Origin: JAVEDQ01 sp035468175
GTDB taxonomy: Bacteria; Actinomycetota; Actinomycetes; Frankiales; Frankiaceae
Length of the DNA: 30,061 bases
Assembly (NCBI GenBank): GCA_035468175.1
Contig: DATITC010000039.1
Coordinates: forward strand, 1 to 30,061
Direction of reading: 5' to 3'
Positions 15,423 through 24,550 of this stretch are shown piece by piece; the stretch's first letter is position 1, and the number at the start of each line of letters is the position of its first letter. The position numbers were made by a program, and so were the translations under genes. A model generated the notes under the pieces. That model made no database searches. It saw only the letters and a list, made by a program, of their open reading frames with translations, and had not been told where the DNA came from.

Positions 15423-16732
15423 CAGTTCACCGCCACCACGATCAGTACGACGATCAGGACGACCCCGAGCAGCAGTCCGGCTGCGATCAGCGACACCACA
15501 AGCACGGGCAGGCGCATCGACGGCCGGCGCAGCACCGGACGCGGTGCGGCCGCCGGTTCCACGGGAGGAGCTGCGGCGGTCCGTTGAGGTTGCGAGCGCC
15601 CTCTGCTGCTTGGCTTCGTGGCCTGTTCCTGCCACGCGTTGAGTCCGGCGACCGCGGCCCGAGCGGCGCCCTTCGCGAACGTCTTGCCCGCGAGAGAGGC
15701 AAGCCGCTTGACCTCCTGCCGGTCGATCCGCGCGATCGAGTCAGCCGTATCCGGTGATCCGGTCGGCACACCACCAAACGGGTTCGACGCTTGCGTAGGC
15801 GGTGCTTGCGTAGGCGGTGTCTGCATGGGCGGTGCCTGCATGGGCGGTGCCTGCGTAGGCGGTGCTTGCGTAGGCGGTGGCGGCCGACCGGCTGCATCGA
15901 TCGCCTGGCGCAGCGCTGCGCGGGCCTGCCACCCGGTCAGTCGCTCGGTCGGCTCCTTCTCGAGCAGACCAAGCAGCACCGGACCCAACGGACCGGCGTT
16001 CCGCGGCGGCCTCGGCGGTTCCGTAGTCACTGCGAGCAGAGTCGCCATCGGCTCGCCGCGATCGAACGGGCCGCCCCCCTCCACCGCCGCGTAGAGCGTC
16101 GCACCCAACGAGAACAGGTCGGTGAACGGCCCGGCTTCGTCTCCTCTGGCCCGTTCCGGCGCCATGAACGACGGGGACCCCAGCAGGACACCCTGGTCGG
16201 ACAGCGTCTGTTCGCCAACGCTCGTGGCGATGCCGAAGTCGGTCAGCCAGGCGCGCCCCTCACCGTCGAGCAGCACGTTGCCCGGCTTGACGTCGCGGTG
16301 GATGATCTCGACCGCGTGGGCGGCTTCGAGGGCATCGAGGATGTCCAGCCCGATCCTGGCCACCTCCGCCGGCGACAGCGGGCCCGAGGACTTCAGCACC
16401 TCGCCCAGCGTGTGCGACTCGATGTACTCCATGACGATCCACGGCCGGCCGCCCTCATCGACGACGTCGTGCACCGTCGTGGTGCGGGGACTCGACAGGC
16501 GAGCGGCCGCTCGAGCCTCGCGCATCGTCCGCTCCTCGAGCAGCACCCGCTCCTCCTCGGAGACGACGGTCGGGTAGGCCACCTCCTTGACGGCGACCAG
16601 GCGGTCGAGGACCTGGTCGTGCGCCAGCCACACGGTGCCCATGCCGCCGCGCCCCAGCGGGCGATCCAGCACGTAGCGACCCGCGACGCATCGCTGGTCC
16701 GCGGTCGAATCGGGCTGGGGAGGCACTGTCAC
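15422..16732 (-). CDS. Transmembrane Ser/Thr protein kinase (PknB-like catalytic domain)
   Basis: A 436-aa product. The catalytic domain spans about 19-275, with the glycine loop GRGGMG (27-32), K49 (VAVKE), HRDVKPGN (D147), DFG (D165) and the SPSFMAPE activation segment end. A Pro-rich linker containing six PPTQA/PPMQA-type pentapeptides follows, then a basic region and a C-terminal membrane helix (VLVVSLIAAGLLLGVVLIVVLI) that ends two residues before the stop, so there is no extracellular sensor domain. GTG 16732 is chosen; TTG 16741 and GTG 16726 are close alternatives, the last with GGGAG 8 nt upstream. It overlaps the MBL hydrolase gene. Confidence 0.93.
   Translation of the reverse strand: MTVPPQPDSTADQRCVAGRYVLDRPLGRGGMGTVWLAHDQVLDRLVAVKEVAYPTVVSEEERVLLEERTMREARAAARLSSPRTTTVHDVVDEGGRPWIVMEYIESHTLGEVLKSSGPLSPAEVARIGLDILDALEAAHAVEIIHRDVKPGNVLLDGEGRAWLTDFGIATSVGEQTLSDQGVLLGSPSFMAPERARGDEAGPFTDLFSLGATLYAAVEGGGPFDRGEPMATLLAVTTEPPRPPRNAGPLGPVLLGLLEKEPTERLTGWQARAALRQAIDAAGRPPPPTQAPPTQAPPMQAPPMQTPPTQAPPTQASNPFGGVPTGSPDTADSIARIDRQEVKRLASLAGKTFAKGAARAAVAGLNAWQEQATKPSSRGRSQPQRTAAAPPVEPAAAPRPVLRRPSMRLPVLVVSLIAAGLLLGVVLIVVLIVVAVN
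15789..15878. repeat. Six tandem 15-bp repeats inside the kinase gene
   Basis: Six head-to-tail copies of a 15-bp unit of the type GCTTGCGTAGGCGGT, with minor substitutions (GCATGGG for GCGTAGG in two copies). The frame is kept, giving (T/M)QAPP pentapeptides in the linker between kinase domain and membrane helix. The copy number probably changes by slippage or recombination and would alter linker length without breaking the protein. Confidence 0.9.
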
Positions 16733-16854
16733 GTCTCCCAACTACCCCGTCGACAGGTTCCCGGCACGGCCACACTGTGCTCCCGCTGGCTCGCATCTGC
16801 CGCCCCTGCGCGCACCGGAGGTTTCCTCCGCCGGTCTGGAAGCAGACTCATGGC

Positions 16855-17823
16855 ATGAAGTTCTTGGACGTCGACGGCCTCGGTCCGGTCAGCCGCATCG
16901 GACTCGGCACCTGGCAGTTCGGCTCCCGGGAGTGGGGGTACGGCGACAGCTACGCCGCCGGCACGGCCCGCGAAATCGTCCGCCGCGCCCTCGACCTCGG
17001 GGTCACGCTGTTCGACACGGCCGAGGCATACGGCTTCGGCAAGAGCGAACGGATCCTCGGCGACGCGCTCGGCAACGACCGCACGAACGTCGTCGTGGCA
17101 ACGAAGATCTTCCCGATCGCGCCGCTGCCGGCCGTCGTCCGTCAGCGTGAACACGCGAGCGCGCTGCGCCTGCAGCTGCCCAAGATTCCGCTGTACCAGA
17201 TCCACCAGCCCAACCCGGTCGTGCCGGACTCGGTGATCATGCCGGGGATGCGGACGCTGCTGGACCAGGGACGAATCGGCGCGGCCGGCGTCTCCAACTA
17301 CTCGCTGGAGCGGTGGCAGAAGGCGGACGCGGCGCTGGGAAGCCCCGTCGTCAGCAACCAGGTTCACTTCTCACTGGCGCACGCGGCTCCGCTGGACGAC
17401 TTGGTCCCGTTCGCGGCGCGGGAGAACCGCATGATCATGGCGTACAGCCCGTTGGCGCAGGGACTGCTCTCCGGCAAGTATGGCGTCGACAACCGGCCAG
17501 GTGGGGTTCGAGCGGTCAACCCGCTGTTCAGCCCGGAGAACCTGCGTCGCGCCGAGCCCCTGCTCAGCACCCTTCGCGAGGTCGCCGCAGGCCACAACGC
17601 CAAGCCGGCCCAGGTGGCGCTCGCCTGGCTGCTGAACCTGCCGGGCGTGGTCGCCATCCCGGGCGCCTCCAGCGTGGAGCAGTTGGAGTTCAACGTCGCC
17701 GCGGCCGACCTCGACCTCGAATCCTCATCTGTCCGCGCATTGACCCAGGCGGCGCGCGCCTTCACCCCCGAGTCGGCGGCGCAGACGCTGGTCGGCGCGG
17801 TTCGAGGACGACTCGGCATCTGA
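16855..17823 (+). CDS. Aldo/keto reductase
   Basis: A 322-aa NADPH-dependent (alpha/beta)8 oxidoreductase. The catalytic tetrad is complete: D54 and Y59 (LFDTAEAYG), K84 (VVATKIF) and H117 (LYQIHQPN). Cofactor-binding segments GVSNYS, QVHFSL and AIPGASSVEQL are in place. It opens VDGLGPVSRIGLGTWQFGSREWGYG, typical of the YhdN/AKR11-12-like group. ATG 16855 is favoured because the conserved sequence begins there; the ribosome site is poor (GGAAG far upstream). Divergent from the kinase gene across 122 nt. Confidence 0.93.
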   Translation: MKFLDVDGLGPVSRIGLGTWQFGSREWGYGDSYAAGTAREIVRRALDLGVTLFDTAEAYGFGKSERILGDALGNDRTNVVVATKIFPIAPLPAVVRQREHASALRLQLPKIPLYQIHQPNPVVPDSVIMPGMRTLLDQGRIGAAGVSNYSLERWQKADAALGSPVVSNQVHFSLAHAAPLDDLVPFAARENRMIMAYSPLAQGLLSGKYGVDNRPGGVRAVNPLFSPENLRRAEPLLSTLREVAAGHNAKPAQVALAWLLNLPGVVAIPGASSVEQLEFNVAAADLDLESSSVRALTQAARAFTPESAAQTLVGAVRGRLGI

Positions 17824-17876
17824 GCTGGAGCGGTCCGCTACTCTGCCCACTCGATCCGTCAAGGAAGGGCAGAGCG

Positions 17877-18503
17877 ATGGCTGCACCGAGTCCGTGGCCC
17901 ACGATCCACGCCGAACGAACGGCGCTGGCCGATGATCTCGCGGACCTCCCGGATGACCGCTGGTCGACGCCGTCCCTCTGCTCCGGCTGGACCGTTCACG
18001 AGGTGCTCGGCCACATGGTGGCGACGGCGAAGATGACGCCACCGCTCTTCCTGGCCAAAATGGCTAGCTCCGGCTTCCGCTTCTCCGCGATGGCGAACAA
18101 GGCCGTCGCGCGGGAGACTGCGGGCTCCCCGCAGGACACGCTCGCCGAGCTCCGGCGGGTGGCACCATCGACGTCCGCCCCGCCTGGGCCCGTCAACTCG
18201 TGGCTGGGCGAGACGATCGTGCACGGCGAGGACATTCGACGGCCGCTGGGGCTGGGGCACCAGTATCCGGTGGACGCCCTCGTCCGGGTAGCCGACTTCT
18301 ACAAGGGCTCGAACGCACTGATCGGTTCGAAGAAGCGGATCGATGGCGTCACCCTTCGAGCCACCGACGCCGAGTGGTCGCACGGTGACGGTCCAGAGGT
18401 CTCCGGCCCGATGCTCAGTTTGCTGCTGGCGATGACGGGTCGGCGTGCCGGTCTGACGGACCTGACAGGTGCTGGGGTGACGACCCTTCGGGATCGGACC
18501 TGA
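17877..18503 (+). CDS. DinB/maleylpyruvate isomerase-like (mycothiol-dependent) family protein
   Basis: A 208-aa member of the actinobacterial TIGR03083/MDMPI N-terminal-domain group. It shows the four-helix-bundle features: an N-terminal helix with ERTALADDLADL, the segment SLCSGWTVHEVLGHM with the metal-ligand histidine, and HGEDIRRPLG with the second ligand set. This family often uses mycothiol as cofactor, but the substrate is unknown. ATG 17877 has AAGGAAGGG upstream. It follows the aldo/keto reductase by 53 nt on the same strand and ends 10 nt from the convergent glycerophosphodiesterase gene. Confidence 0.88.
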   Translation: MAAPSPWPTIHAERTALADDLADLPDDRWSTPSLCSGWTVHEVLGHMVATAKMTPPLFLAKMASSGFRFSAMANKAVARETAGSPQDTLAELRRVAPSTSAPPGPVNSWLGETIVHGEDIRRPLGLGHQYPVDALVRVADFYKGSNALIGSKKRIDGVTLRATDAEWSHGDGPEVSGPMLSLLLAMTGRRAGLTDLTGAGVTTLRDRT

Positions 18504-18513
18504 GGTCGGGCAC

Positions 18514-19281
18514 CTACCACCAGGCGCGCTGCTCCAGAACCGACTTCAGCAACGACGGGCGGTCGGTGATCAAACCGTCGACCCCGAGGTCGAGCAGCCG
18601 ACGCATCTCGTCGGGCTCGTTGATGGTCCACACGTGCACGAGAACGCCCCGGCGGTGCGCATCCTCGAGGAACCGCCGATCGACGATGGGAAGCCGGCCC
18701 ACTACGGGCAGCTGGCCGGCGACCGGGACCTGGGCCACCGCTCCCCGGATCGGGATCGGTAACCGCCCAGGGAGGTAGGACGCCACCCGCAATGCCGCCA
18801 CCTCCATCGGACCGAGGGACGTGCAGACCCGACCGTGCGTAAGCCGACGGAAGCGGGTCAGCCGCGCCTGCGAGAACGAGCCGACGCAGACCCGGTCCCG
18901 CGCGCCGGTGCGGTCGAGCGTCTCGACCAGCCGTTCGATGGCGTTCGGAGCCTTGATGTCGATGTTGATCCGCACGTCGGGCCATGCCGCGAGCAAATCC
19001 TCGAGCAGCGGCACCGGTTCGCCGTCGACCCGGGCGCGCCGGACCTCGGAGTACGGGAGGTCGGCGATGACACCGGTCCGGTCCGCGACCCGGTCGAGCC
19101 GGTCGTCGTGGAAGGCCAGGAGCACGCCGTCAGCGGTCGCGTGCACGTCGGTCTCGAGGTACCGGTACCCGCGTCGCACGGCGCCGGCGAACGCGCGCAT
19201 CGTGTTCTCCGGCCCGTCCTCGAGGCCGCCGCGGTGTGCGAGCGCGATCGGTGCGGGCGCGTCGAGGTAGGGCCAGCTCAT
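18514..19281 (-). CDS. Glycerophosphodiester phosphodiesterase
   Basis: A 255-aa single GDPD TIM-barrel domain that hydrolyses glycerophosphodiesters to glycerol-3-phosphate and an alcohol. Active-site residues are present: H16-R17 (LAHRGG), E25-N26 (GPENTM), E43 and D45 (LETDVH), H58 (FHDD) and K110 (INIDIKAPN), plus the late VWTIN and GVDGLITDRP motifs. No signal peptide, so it is cytoplasmic (UgpQ-like). The ATG overlaps the previous gene's stop as ATGA and has no good ribosome site of its own, which points to translational coupling. Confidence 0.95.
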   Translation of the reverse strand: MSWPYLDAPAPIALAHRGGLEDGPENTMRAFAGAVRRGYRYLETDVHATADGVLLAFHDDRLDRVADRTGVIADLPYSEVRRARVDGEPVPLLEDLLAAWPDVRINIDIKAPNAIERLVETLDRTGARDRVCVGSFSQARLTRFRRLTHGRVCTSLGPMEVAALRVASYLPGRLPIPIRGAVAQVPVAGQLPVVGRLPIVDRRFLEDAHRRGVLVHVWTINEPDEMRRLLDLGVDGLITDRPSLLKSVLEQRAWW

Positions 19282-19691
19282 GCTTCGAAGGGGGCCCGGG
19301 GGTGGGGCAACGCAAGCACAGTGCGTGCGGTCACGGACCGGCGATCCTCCGGTTCGGGCAGCGCGACGGCTCCGGCGAACGGCGCCGGCCGTGGCGTTCT
19401 CGGGACGCCGGCGCCTGCTCCACCGCCGCGGCCCCGGTAGACGAGCACGCCGTTGGCGGGATTTGGCGCCCGTTCCAGCGCGGCCCGCACCGAAGGTGCG
19501 GACCGGAACGCCTCGACCGCCGCGTCGTCAGGGAGGCAGATCTCCAGCGCCACGCCGAACGGGTGCTCGTGCCACTCCCAGTACCGCGCGCCGAACCCGA
19601 TCGCCGACGAGACGAGGACTTCGTCGTGCCGGTCACGCCACGTCCAGGCAGCCGCGTCGCTGTCGAAGACCTCGAGGGTCAGCCACTCCAT
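19278..19691 (-). CDS. Conserved small protein of unknown function, coupled to GDPD
   Basis: A 137-aa soluble protein beginning MEWLTLEVFDSDAAAWTWRD and rich in Trp and acidic residues in its first 90 positions (ARYWEWHEHPFGVALEICL, then AVEAFRSAPSVRAALERAP). It ends in a Pro/Arg/Gly-rich tail. It looks like a small alpha/beta ferredoxin-like fold, but I do not recognise the family. ATG 19691 has GGGAG about 7 nt upstream. It overlaps the glycerophosphodiesterase by 4 nt, so a role linked to that enzyme is possible. Confidence 0.75.
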   Translation of the reverse strand: MEWLTLEVFDSDAAAWTWRDRHDEVLVSSAIGFGARYWEWHEHPFGVALEICLPDDAAVEAFRSAPSVRAALERAPNPANGVLVYRGRGGGAGAGVPRTPRPAPFAGAVALPEPEDRRSVTARTVLALPHPRAPFEA

Positions 19692-19992
19692 CTACCGCTC
19701 CCACCGCACCGTCGCCGGTCCACCGCCGGCGTGCTGCAGCGAGAACCGTATCGCCGGAGGCCATTGACGAATAGTGCTCTGGAGCGCCACACGGTCGACC
19801 GGGTGACGGATCTGGACCGCGAGCTGGCCCGGCGGATCGACGAGGCCCTCCGCTCGCTCACCTGAGCGAGAAGCGACACTCCTCCTGCTCCTCCGCTGCC
19901 TCGTCCCGGGAGTGCAGGAGTCCGCTCGATACCGTGGGCGAGAGCACGCGTGCGGAATCCGAGCCCTCGGCCACGCGTTTCCCCATATACCG
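19692..19992. other. 301-nt divergent intergenic region with a possible 33-aa ORF
   Basis: It separates the GDPD-coupled gene (minus) from hrpA (plus). A TTG-started frame at 19764-19865 with GGAGG just 3 nt upstream would encode a 33-aa amphipathic peptide (DLDRELARRIDEALRSLT at its end). This is plausible but unsupported by any family. CATATACC at 19984-19991, directly before the hrpA ATG, is the only AT-rich promoter-like element. Confidence 0.4.
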
Positions 19993-22900
19993 ATGACCAC
20001 AATGCAGACGCCGGATGCCCGGCAGCTCCGGCAGCGCTTGAGCGACGTCTCCCTCCGCGACGAACGCCGGCTCGCCCGCCGACTCGATGGTCTGCGCAAG
20101 CAGCGGGATGACGACCGACGGGCTCGCACGCTCATCGCCATCGCCCAGGAGATCGAGACCTCGGCGGCCCGGGTCGCCGCCCGCGCCGCCGCTGTTCCGA
20201 CCATCGACTACCCGCCCGAGCTGCCCGTCAGCCAGCAGCGCGACGATCTCGCGGCGGCCATCGGCCAGCACCAGGTCGTGATCGTCGCGGGTGAGACCGG
20301 CTCGGGGAAGACGACCCAGCTGCCCAAGATCTGCCTCGAGCTCGGCCGCGGCGTCCGGGGACAGATCGGCCACACGCAGCCCCGCCGAATTGCCGCCCGC
20401 ACGGTCGCCGAACGCATCGCCGGCGAGCTGCGCACCCCGCTCGGCGAGGCGGTGGGCTATCAGGTCCGGTTCTCCGACCATTCCGGCGACCGCACCCTCG
20501 TCAAGCTGATGACCGACGGCATCCTGCTCGCCGAGATCCAGCGGGACCGGATGCTGCGCAGCTACGACACGCTCATCCTCGACGAGGCCCACGAGCGCAG
20601 CCTCAACATCGACTTCCTCCTCGGCTACCTCAAGCAGCTGCTCCCCCGCCGGCCCGACCTCAAGCTGATCATCACGTCGGCCACCCTCGATCCGGCGCGC
20701 TTCGCGCGGCACTTCGACGACGCGCCGATCGTCGAGGTCTCGGGTCGCACCTACCCGGTCGAGGTGCGCTACCGCCCGCTCGACGGCGGGGATGACAGCG
20801 ACGACGAAGAAGCGCAGGAGTCGCCCGACGTCTACGAAGCGATCGGCGACGCGCTGGACGAGCTCGCCAAGGACGGCCCCGGCGACGTGCTGGTGTTCCT
20901 GTCCGGCGAGCGGGAGATCCGGGACGCCGCCGACGCATTGACCGCCCGACACGGCGACCGCCTCGAGATCCTCCCGCTGTACGCCCGCTTGTCGGCCACG
21001 GAGCAGTCCAGGGTGTTCCAGCCCTCGAAGCGTCGCCGGGTGGTGCTGTCCACCAACGTCGCCGAGACGTCGCTGACCGTCCCCGGTATCCGGTACGTCA
21101 TCGACCCCGGTACGGCGCGCATCTCCCGCTACAGCAGCCGGACGAAGGTCCAGCGGCTGCCGATCGAGAAGATCTCGCAGGCGTCGGCCAACCAGCGCAA
21201 GGGCCGCTGCGGCCGCGTGGCCGACGGCATCTGCATCCGGCTCTACTCCGAGGACGACTTCCTCGCCCGGCCCGAATTCTCGGAACCGGAGATCCTGCGG
21301 ACCAGCCTCGCCTCGGTCATCCTGCAGATGTCGTCGCTCGGACTCGGCGACATCGAAGCGTTCCCCTTCGTCGACCCGCCGGATCGGCGCAGCATCGCCG
21401 ACGGGCTCGCCTTGCTGCACGAGCTCGGCGCCATCGACCCGACCGAGCCGGACCCGCAGAAGCGGCTCACTCCGGACGGACGGCGGCTGGCCCAGCTCCC
21501 CGTCGACCCGCGTTACGCCCGCATGCTGCTCGAAGCGGACCGGCAGGGCTGCCTCGACGAGATGCTTGTGATCGTCGCCGCCCTGTCCATCCAGGACCCC
21601 CGGGAGCGCCCGGCCGACAAGCAGCAGGCCGCGGACGCGATGCACGCGCGGTTCGCCGATCCCGGCTCCGACTTCGCCGCGTTCCTCAACCTCTGGCGGT
21701 ATCTCGGCGAGCAGCAGACTGCGCTGTCGTCGAACCAGTTCCGCCGGACCTGCAAGGCGGAATTCCTGCACTACCTCCGCATCCGCGAGTGGCAGGACCT
21801 GCACGGCCAACTGCGCTCGATCACCCGTGACCTCGGTCTGACACCGAACGCGACCCCTGCCGACGCGAGCTCGATCAACACCGCCCTGCTCGCCGGCCTG
21901 CTGTCGCACATCGGGATGCGCGACCCGGACCGCAAGGACTACCTCGGTGCCCGCAGCGCCCGGTTCGCCGTGTTCCCGGGCTCCGGCCTGTTCCGGAAGC
22001 AGCCGCGCTGGGTCATGGCCGCTGAGCTCGTGGAGACCTCCCGCCTCTGGGGCCGGATGGTCGCGAAGATCGAGCCGGAGTGGGTCGAGCCGCTGGCCGG
22101 CCACCTCGTCACCCGCATCTACAGCGAGCCGCACTGGGAGAAGAAGCGCGCCTCCGCCGTCGCCTTCGAGAAGGTGACCCTGTACGGGGTGCCGATCGTC
22201 GCGTCCCGCAAGGTCGCCTACGGCCAGATCGACCCGCAGACCTCACGCGACCTCTTCCTGCGCCACGCGCTCGTCGAAGGTGACTGGGTCACCAGCCACG
22301 CCTTCTTCGCCGCGAACCGCCGCCTGCTCGAGGACGCCGAGGACCTCGAGGCGCGAGCCCGCCGTCGCGACCTGGTCGTCGACGACGAGACGCTCTTCGC
22401 GTTCTACGACAGCCGCATCCCCGCCGACGTCGTCTCCGGGCGGCACTTCGACAGCTGGTGGAAGACGGCCCGCCGCGACGATCCGGAGCTGCTGACCTTC
22501 ACGCCCGAGATGCTGCTGCACGACACCACGGGCGGCCTGGACGAGCAGTACCCCGACGTCTGGACCTCAGAGGACCTGAACCTGCCGTTGGCCTACGCAT
22601 TCGAGCCGGGTGCACAGGACGACGGAGTGACCGTGGAGGTGCCGCTCGCGGTGCTGAACCGCGTCCGCCCCGACGATTTCGACTGGAACGTGCCGGGCCG
22701 TCGCGAGGAACTCGTGACCGCACTGATCAAGACGTTGCCGAAGACGCTGCGGCGCCACTTCGTCCCCGCTCCCCAGTTCGCCGCCGCGGTGCTCGACCGG
22801 GTCCAACCCGGTGCCGAACCGCTGCTCACCGCCGTGCCCCGGGCGTTGCGGGCGATCACCGGCGTCACGGTTCCGGCCGACGCGTGGCAGTTGGACAAGC

Positions 22901-23910
22901 TGCCGCCGCACCTGCGTCCGACGTTCCGCGTGCTCGACGAGACCGGCGCGGTGCTCGCGTCCGGGAAGGATCTCGCGGTGCTCCAGCAGCGCCTGCAACG
23001 CGACGCTCGGCAGGCGGTCGCCAGCCGAGCCGGAGGTCTCGAGCGCACCGGCGCGCGTACCTGGGCCGACCTCGGTCTGGGAGCGGGCGAGCTCCCCCGC
23101 ACGTTCGCCGACGGACCGGTGCAGGGCTACCCCGCTCTGGTCGACGAGGGCGGGAGCGTGGCGATCCGGGTCCTCGGCCGCGCCTCGGAGCAAGAGGCGG
23201 CGATGCGGGCCGGGGTTCGCCGGCTCCTTCTGCTGACCCTGCCGAACCCGACCAAGTCGCTGCTCGCATCGATGGGCAACGCGTCCAAGCTCGCCCTGAC
23301 CGCCAACCCGCACGGCTCGGTCGCGGCGCTGCTTGACGACTGCGCGTCCGCCGCGGTCGACGCGCTGGTGGTCCGGGCCGGTGGACCGGTGTGGGACGCC
23401 GAGGGCTTCGCCCGCCTGTCCGACGCCGTTCGCGCCGGGCTGCCGGGGATGGTGCGCACCGTTCTCGGCACCGTCGAACGGATCCTCGCCGTCGCGCGCA
23501 CCGTCGACGGGCGGCTCCGCGAGTCGGTCCCCCCAGCCCTGGTGCCGACCATCACCGACCTTCGGCAGCAGTACGCCGGACTCGTGTTTCCCGGCTTCGT
23601 CACCGCTGCCGGCGTCGCCCGCCTGCCCGACCTGCTGCGCTACCTCACCGCAATGCAGCGACGGCTGGACAAGCTGCCGGGCGACCTCGTGCGGGAACAA
23701 TCCCGCATCCGATCACTCGCCGACCTGACCCGCGACCACCAGCAGTTGCTCGCCTCGCTCCCGCCGGGTCGACCGGTGCCGGACGACGTGACCAACGTCC
23801 GTTGGATGATCGAGGAGCTCCGCGTCAGCTGGTTCGCGCAGGAGCTCGGCACGAAGTTCTCCGTCTCCGAGCAACGGATCCTCCGGGCGATCGACGCAGC
23901 AGCCGCCTGA
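19993..23910 (+). CDS. hrpA: ATP-dependent RNA helicase HrpA (DEAH box)
   Basis: A 1305-aa protein, full length for HrpA. Motifs: Walker A GETGSGKTT (100-108), QPRRIAA (Ia), DEAH at 197-200 (LDEAHERSLN), TSATLD (III), TNVAETSLTVPGI (V) and QRKGRCGRV near 401 (VI). A helicase-associated domain and the long C-terminal DUF3418 region specific to bacterial HrpA follow. DEAH/RHA helicases remodel RNA; in E. coli HrpA acts on mRNA and stalled ribosomes. ATG 19993 has no Shine-Dalgarno sequence and ATG 20002 is an alternative. The gene stands alone between divergent and convergent neighbours. Confidence 0.97.
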   Translation: MTTMQTPDARQLRQRLSDVSLRDERRLARRLDGLRKQRDDDRRARTLIAIAQEIETSAARVAARAAAVPTIDYPPELPVSQQRDDLAAAIGQHQVVIVAGETGSGKTTQLPKICLELGRGVRGQIGHTQPRRIAARTVAERIAGELRTPLGEAVGYQVRFSDHSGDRTLVKLMTDGILLAEIQRDRMLRSYDTLILDEAHERSLNIDFLLGYLKQLLPRRPDLKLIITSATLDPARFARHFDDAPIVEVSGRTYPVEVRYRPLDGGDDSDDEEAQESPDVYEAIGDALDELAKDGPGDVLVFLSGEREIRDAADALTARHGDRLEILPLYARLSATEQSRVFQPSKRRRVVLSTNVAETSLTVPGIRYVIDPGTARISRYSSRTKVQRLPIEKISQASANQRKGRCGRVADGICIRLYSEDDFLARPEFSEPEILRTSLASVILQMSSLGLGDIEAFPFVDPPDRRSIADGLALLHELGAIDPTEPDPQKRLTPDGRRLAQLPVDPRYARMLLEADRQGCLDEMLVIVAALSIQDPRERPADKQQAADAMHARFADPGSDFAAFLNLWRYLGEQQTALSSNQFRRTCKAEFLHYLRIREWQDLHGQLRSITRDLGLTPNATPADASSINTALLAGLLSHIGMRDPDRKDYLGARSARFAVFPGSGLFRKQPRWVMAAELVETSRLWGRMVAKIEPEWVEPLAGHLVTRIYSEPHWEKKRASAVAFEKVTLYGVPIVASRKVAYGQIDPQTSRDLFLRHALVEGDWVTSHAFFAANRRLLEDAEDLEARARRRDLVVDDETLFAFYDSRIPADVVSGRHFDSWWKTARRDDPELLTFTPEMLLHDTTGGLDEQYPDVWTSEDLNLPLAYAFEPGAQDDGVTVEVPLAVLNRVRPDDFDWNVPGRREELVTALIKTLPKTLRRHFVPAPQFAAAVLDRVQPGAEPLLTAVPRALRAITGVTVPADAWQLDKLPPHLRPTFRVLDETGAVLASGKDLAVLQQRLQRDARQAVASRAGGLERTGARTWADLGLGAGELPRTFADGPVQGYPALVDEGGSVAIRVLGRASEQEAAMRAGVRRLLLLTLPNPTKSLLASMGNASKLALTANPHGSVAALLDDCASAAVDALVVRAGGPVWDAEGFARLSDAVRAGLPGMVRTVLGTVERILAVARTVDGRLRESVPPALVPTITDLRQQYAGLVFPGFVTAAGVARLPDLLRYLTAMQRRLDKLPGDLVREQSRIRSLADLTRDHQQLLASLPPGRPVPDDVTNVRWMIEELRVSWFAQELGTKFSVSEQRILRAIDAAAA

Positions 23911-23941
23911 CCCACGTTCGCGGTCAGAGACTCCCGCGTGG

Positions 23942-24493
23942 TCAGGCTCCCGTCGCTGGACAGCGGAACGTGCCGCGCACGGTCAGCGTCGGTGCGCCCG
24001 CGACTTCGGCGCCGGTGCGCTGATCCCGTTCGGGCAGGGTGACGTCCACGACGCCGGAGCGGTCCGCGACGAGCGTGACGGTGCCCGAACGCCCTGCTTC
24101 CGCGACGCTGCTCCAGGTCTTCTGCTTCGCCGCCTGCACCACGTTCAGCGTGAGATCGGTGCTGGGAGCGTTGACGTCGAAGGTCCCGGCAGCGTGGGGG
24201 GTCAGGATCTCCCACCGGGTTTCGACGCTGTCCAGGAGCGCCACGAACGTGCCGTCGAAGCCGGATTGGTCCCCCGTGCACTGCGTCGTCTCGGGATCGA
24301 CCGTCGTGAGCATTCCCGAGAGTGCGCCGCTGAGGCACACGTCGAGGCTCGGCGCGGCCCGCGGTGCGGCGGTCGCCGCGCAACCGGCTGGCTGGGTCGG
24401 GCTGCTGCCGTTGGCCGCTGGTGTCGCCTGGCCACCGCTGCACGCGCCGGTTCCGACGGCAACGAGCACCGCGAGCGTGGCAACCCGGAGCAC
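23942..24493 (-). CDS. Putative lipoprotein, unknown function
   Basis: A 183-aa product. GTG 24493 lies 8 nt downstream of GAGGGGAG, a strong ribosome site, and gives a short signal peptide (MLRVATLAVLVAVGTGAC) with Cys at 18. The lipobox TGAC is not ideal at -3. After a Gly/Pro/Thr linker comes a beta-rich region with two further cysteine pairs (AGCAATAAP, LDVCLSG, TTQCTGD, GTFRCP). Strand-like repeats such as GTFDVNAPSTDLTLNV and GTVTLVADRSGVVDVTL suggest a small beta sandwich. It converges on hrpA with a 31-nt gap. I do not recognise the family. Confidence 0.75.
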   Translation of the reverse strand: MLRVATLAVLVAVGTGACSGGQATPAANGSSPTQPAGCAATAAPRAAPSLDVCLSGALSGMLTTVDPETTQCTGDQSGFDGTFVALLDSVETRWEILTPHAAGTFDVNAPSTDLTLNVVQAAKQKTWSSVAEAGRSGTVTLVADRSGVVDVTLPERDQRTGAEVAGAPTLTVRGTFRCPATGA

Positions 24494-24550
24494 ACCACAC
24501 CCACTCCCCTCGGATGGGGAGCGCGACACTAGTCCTCGCTCGCGTCGCGG

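Noticed and set aside
15789..15878. 15-bp repeats considered as a CRISPR array
   Set aside because: Units are contiguous with no spacers and keep the kinase reading frame.
19858..22134. 758-codon open frame antisense to hrpA
   Set aside because: A shadow of the helicase; no domains and typical reverse-strand composition.
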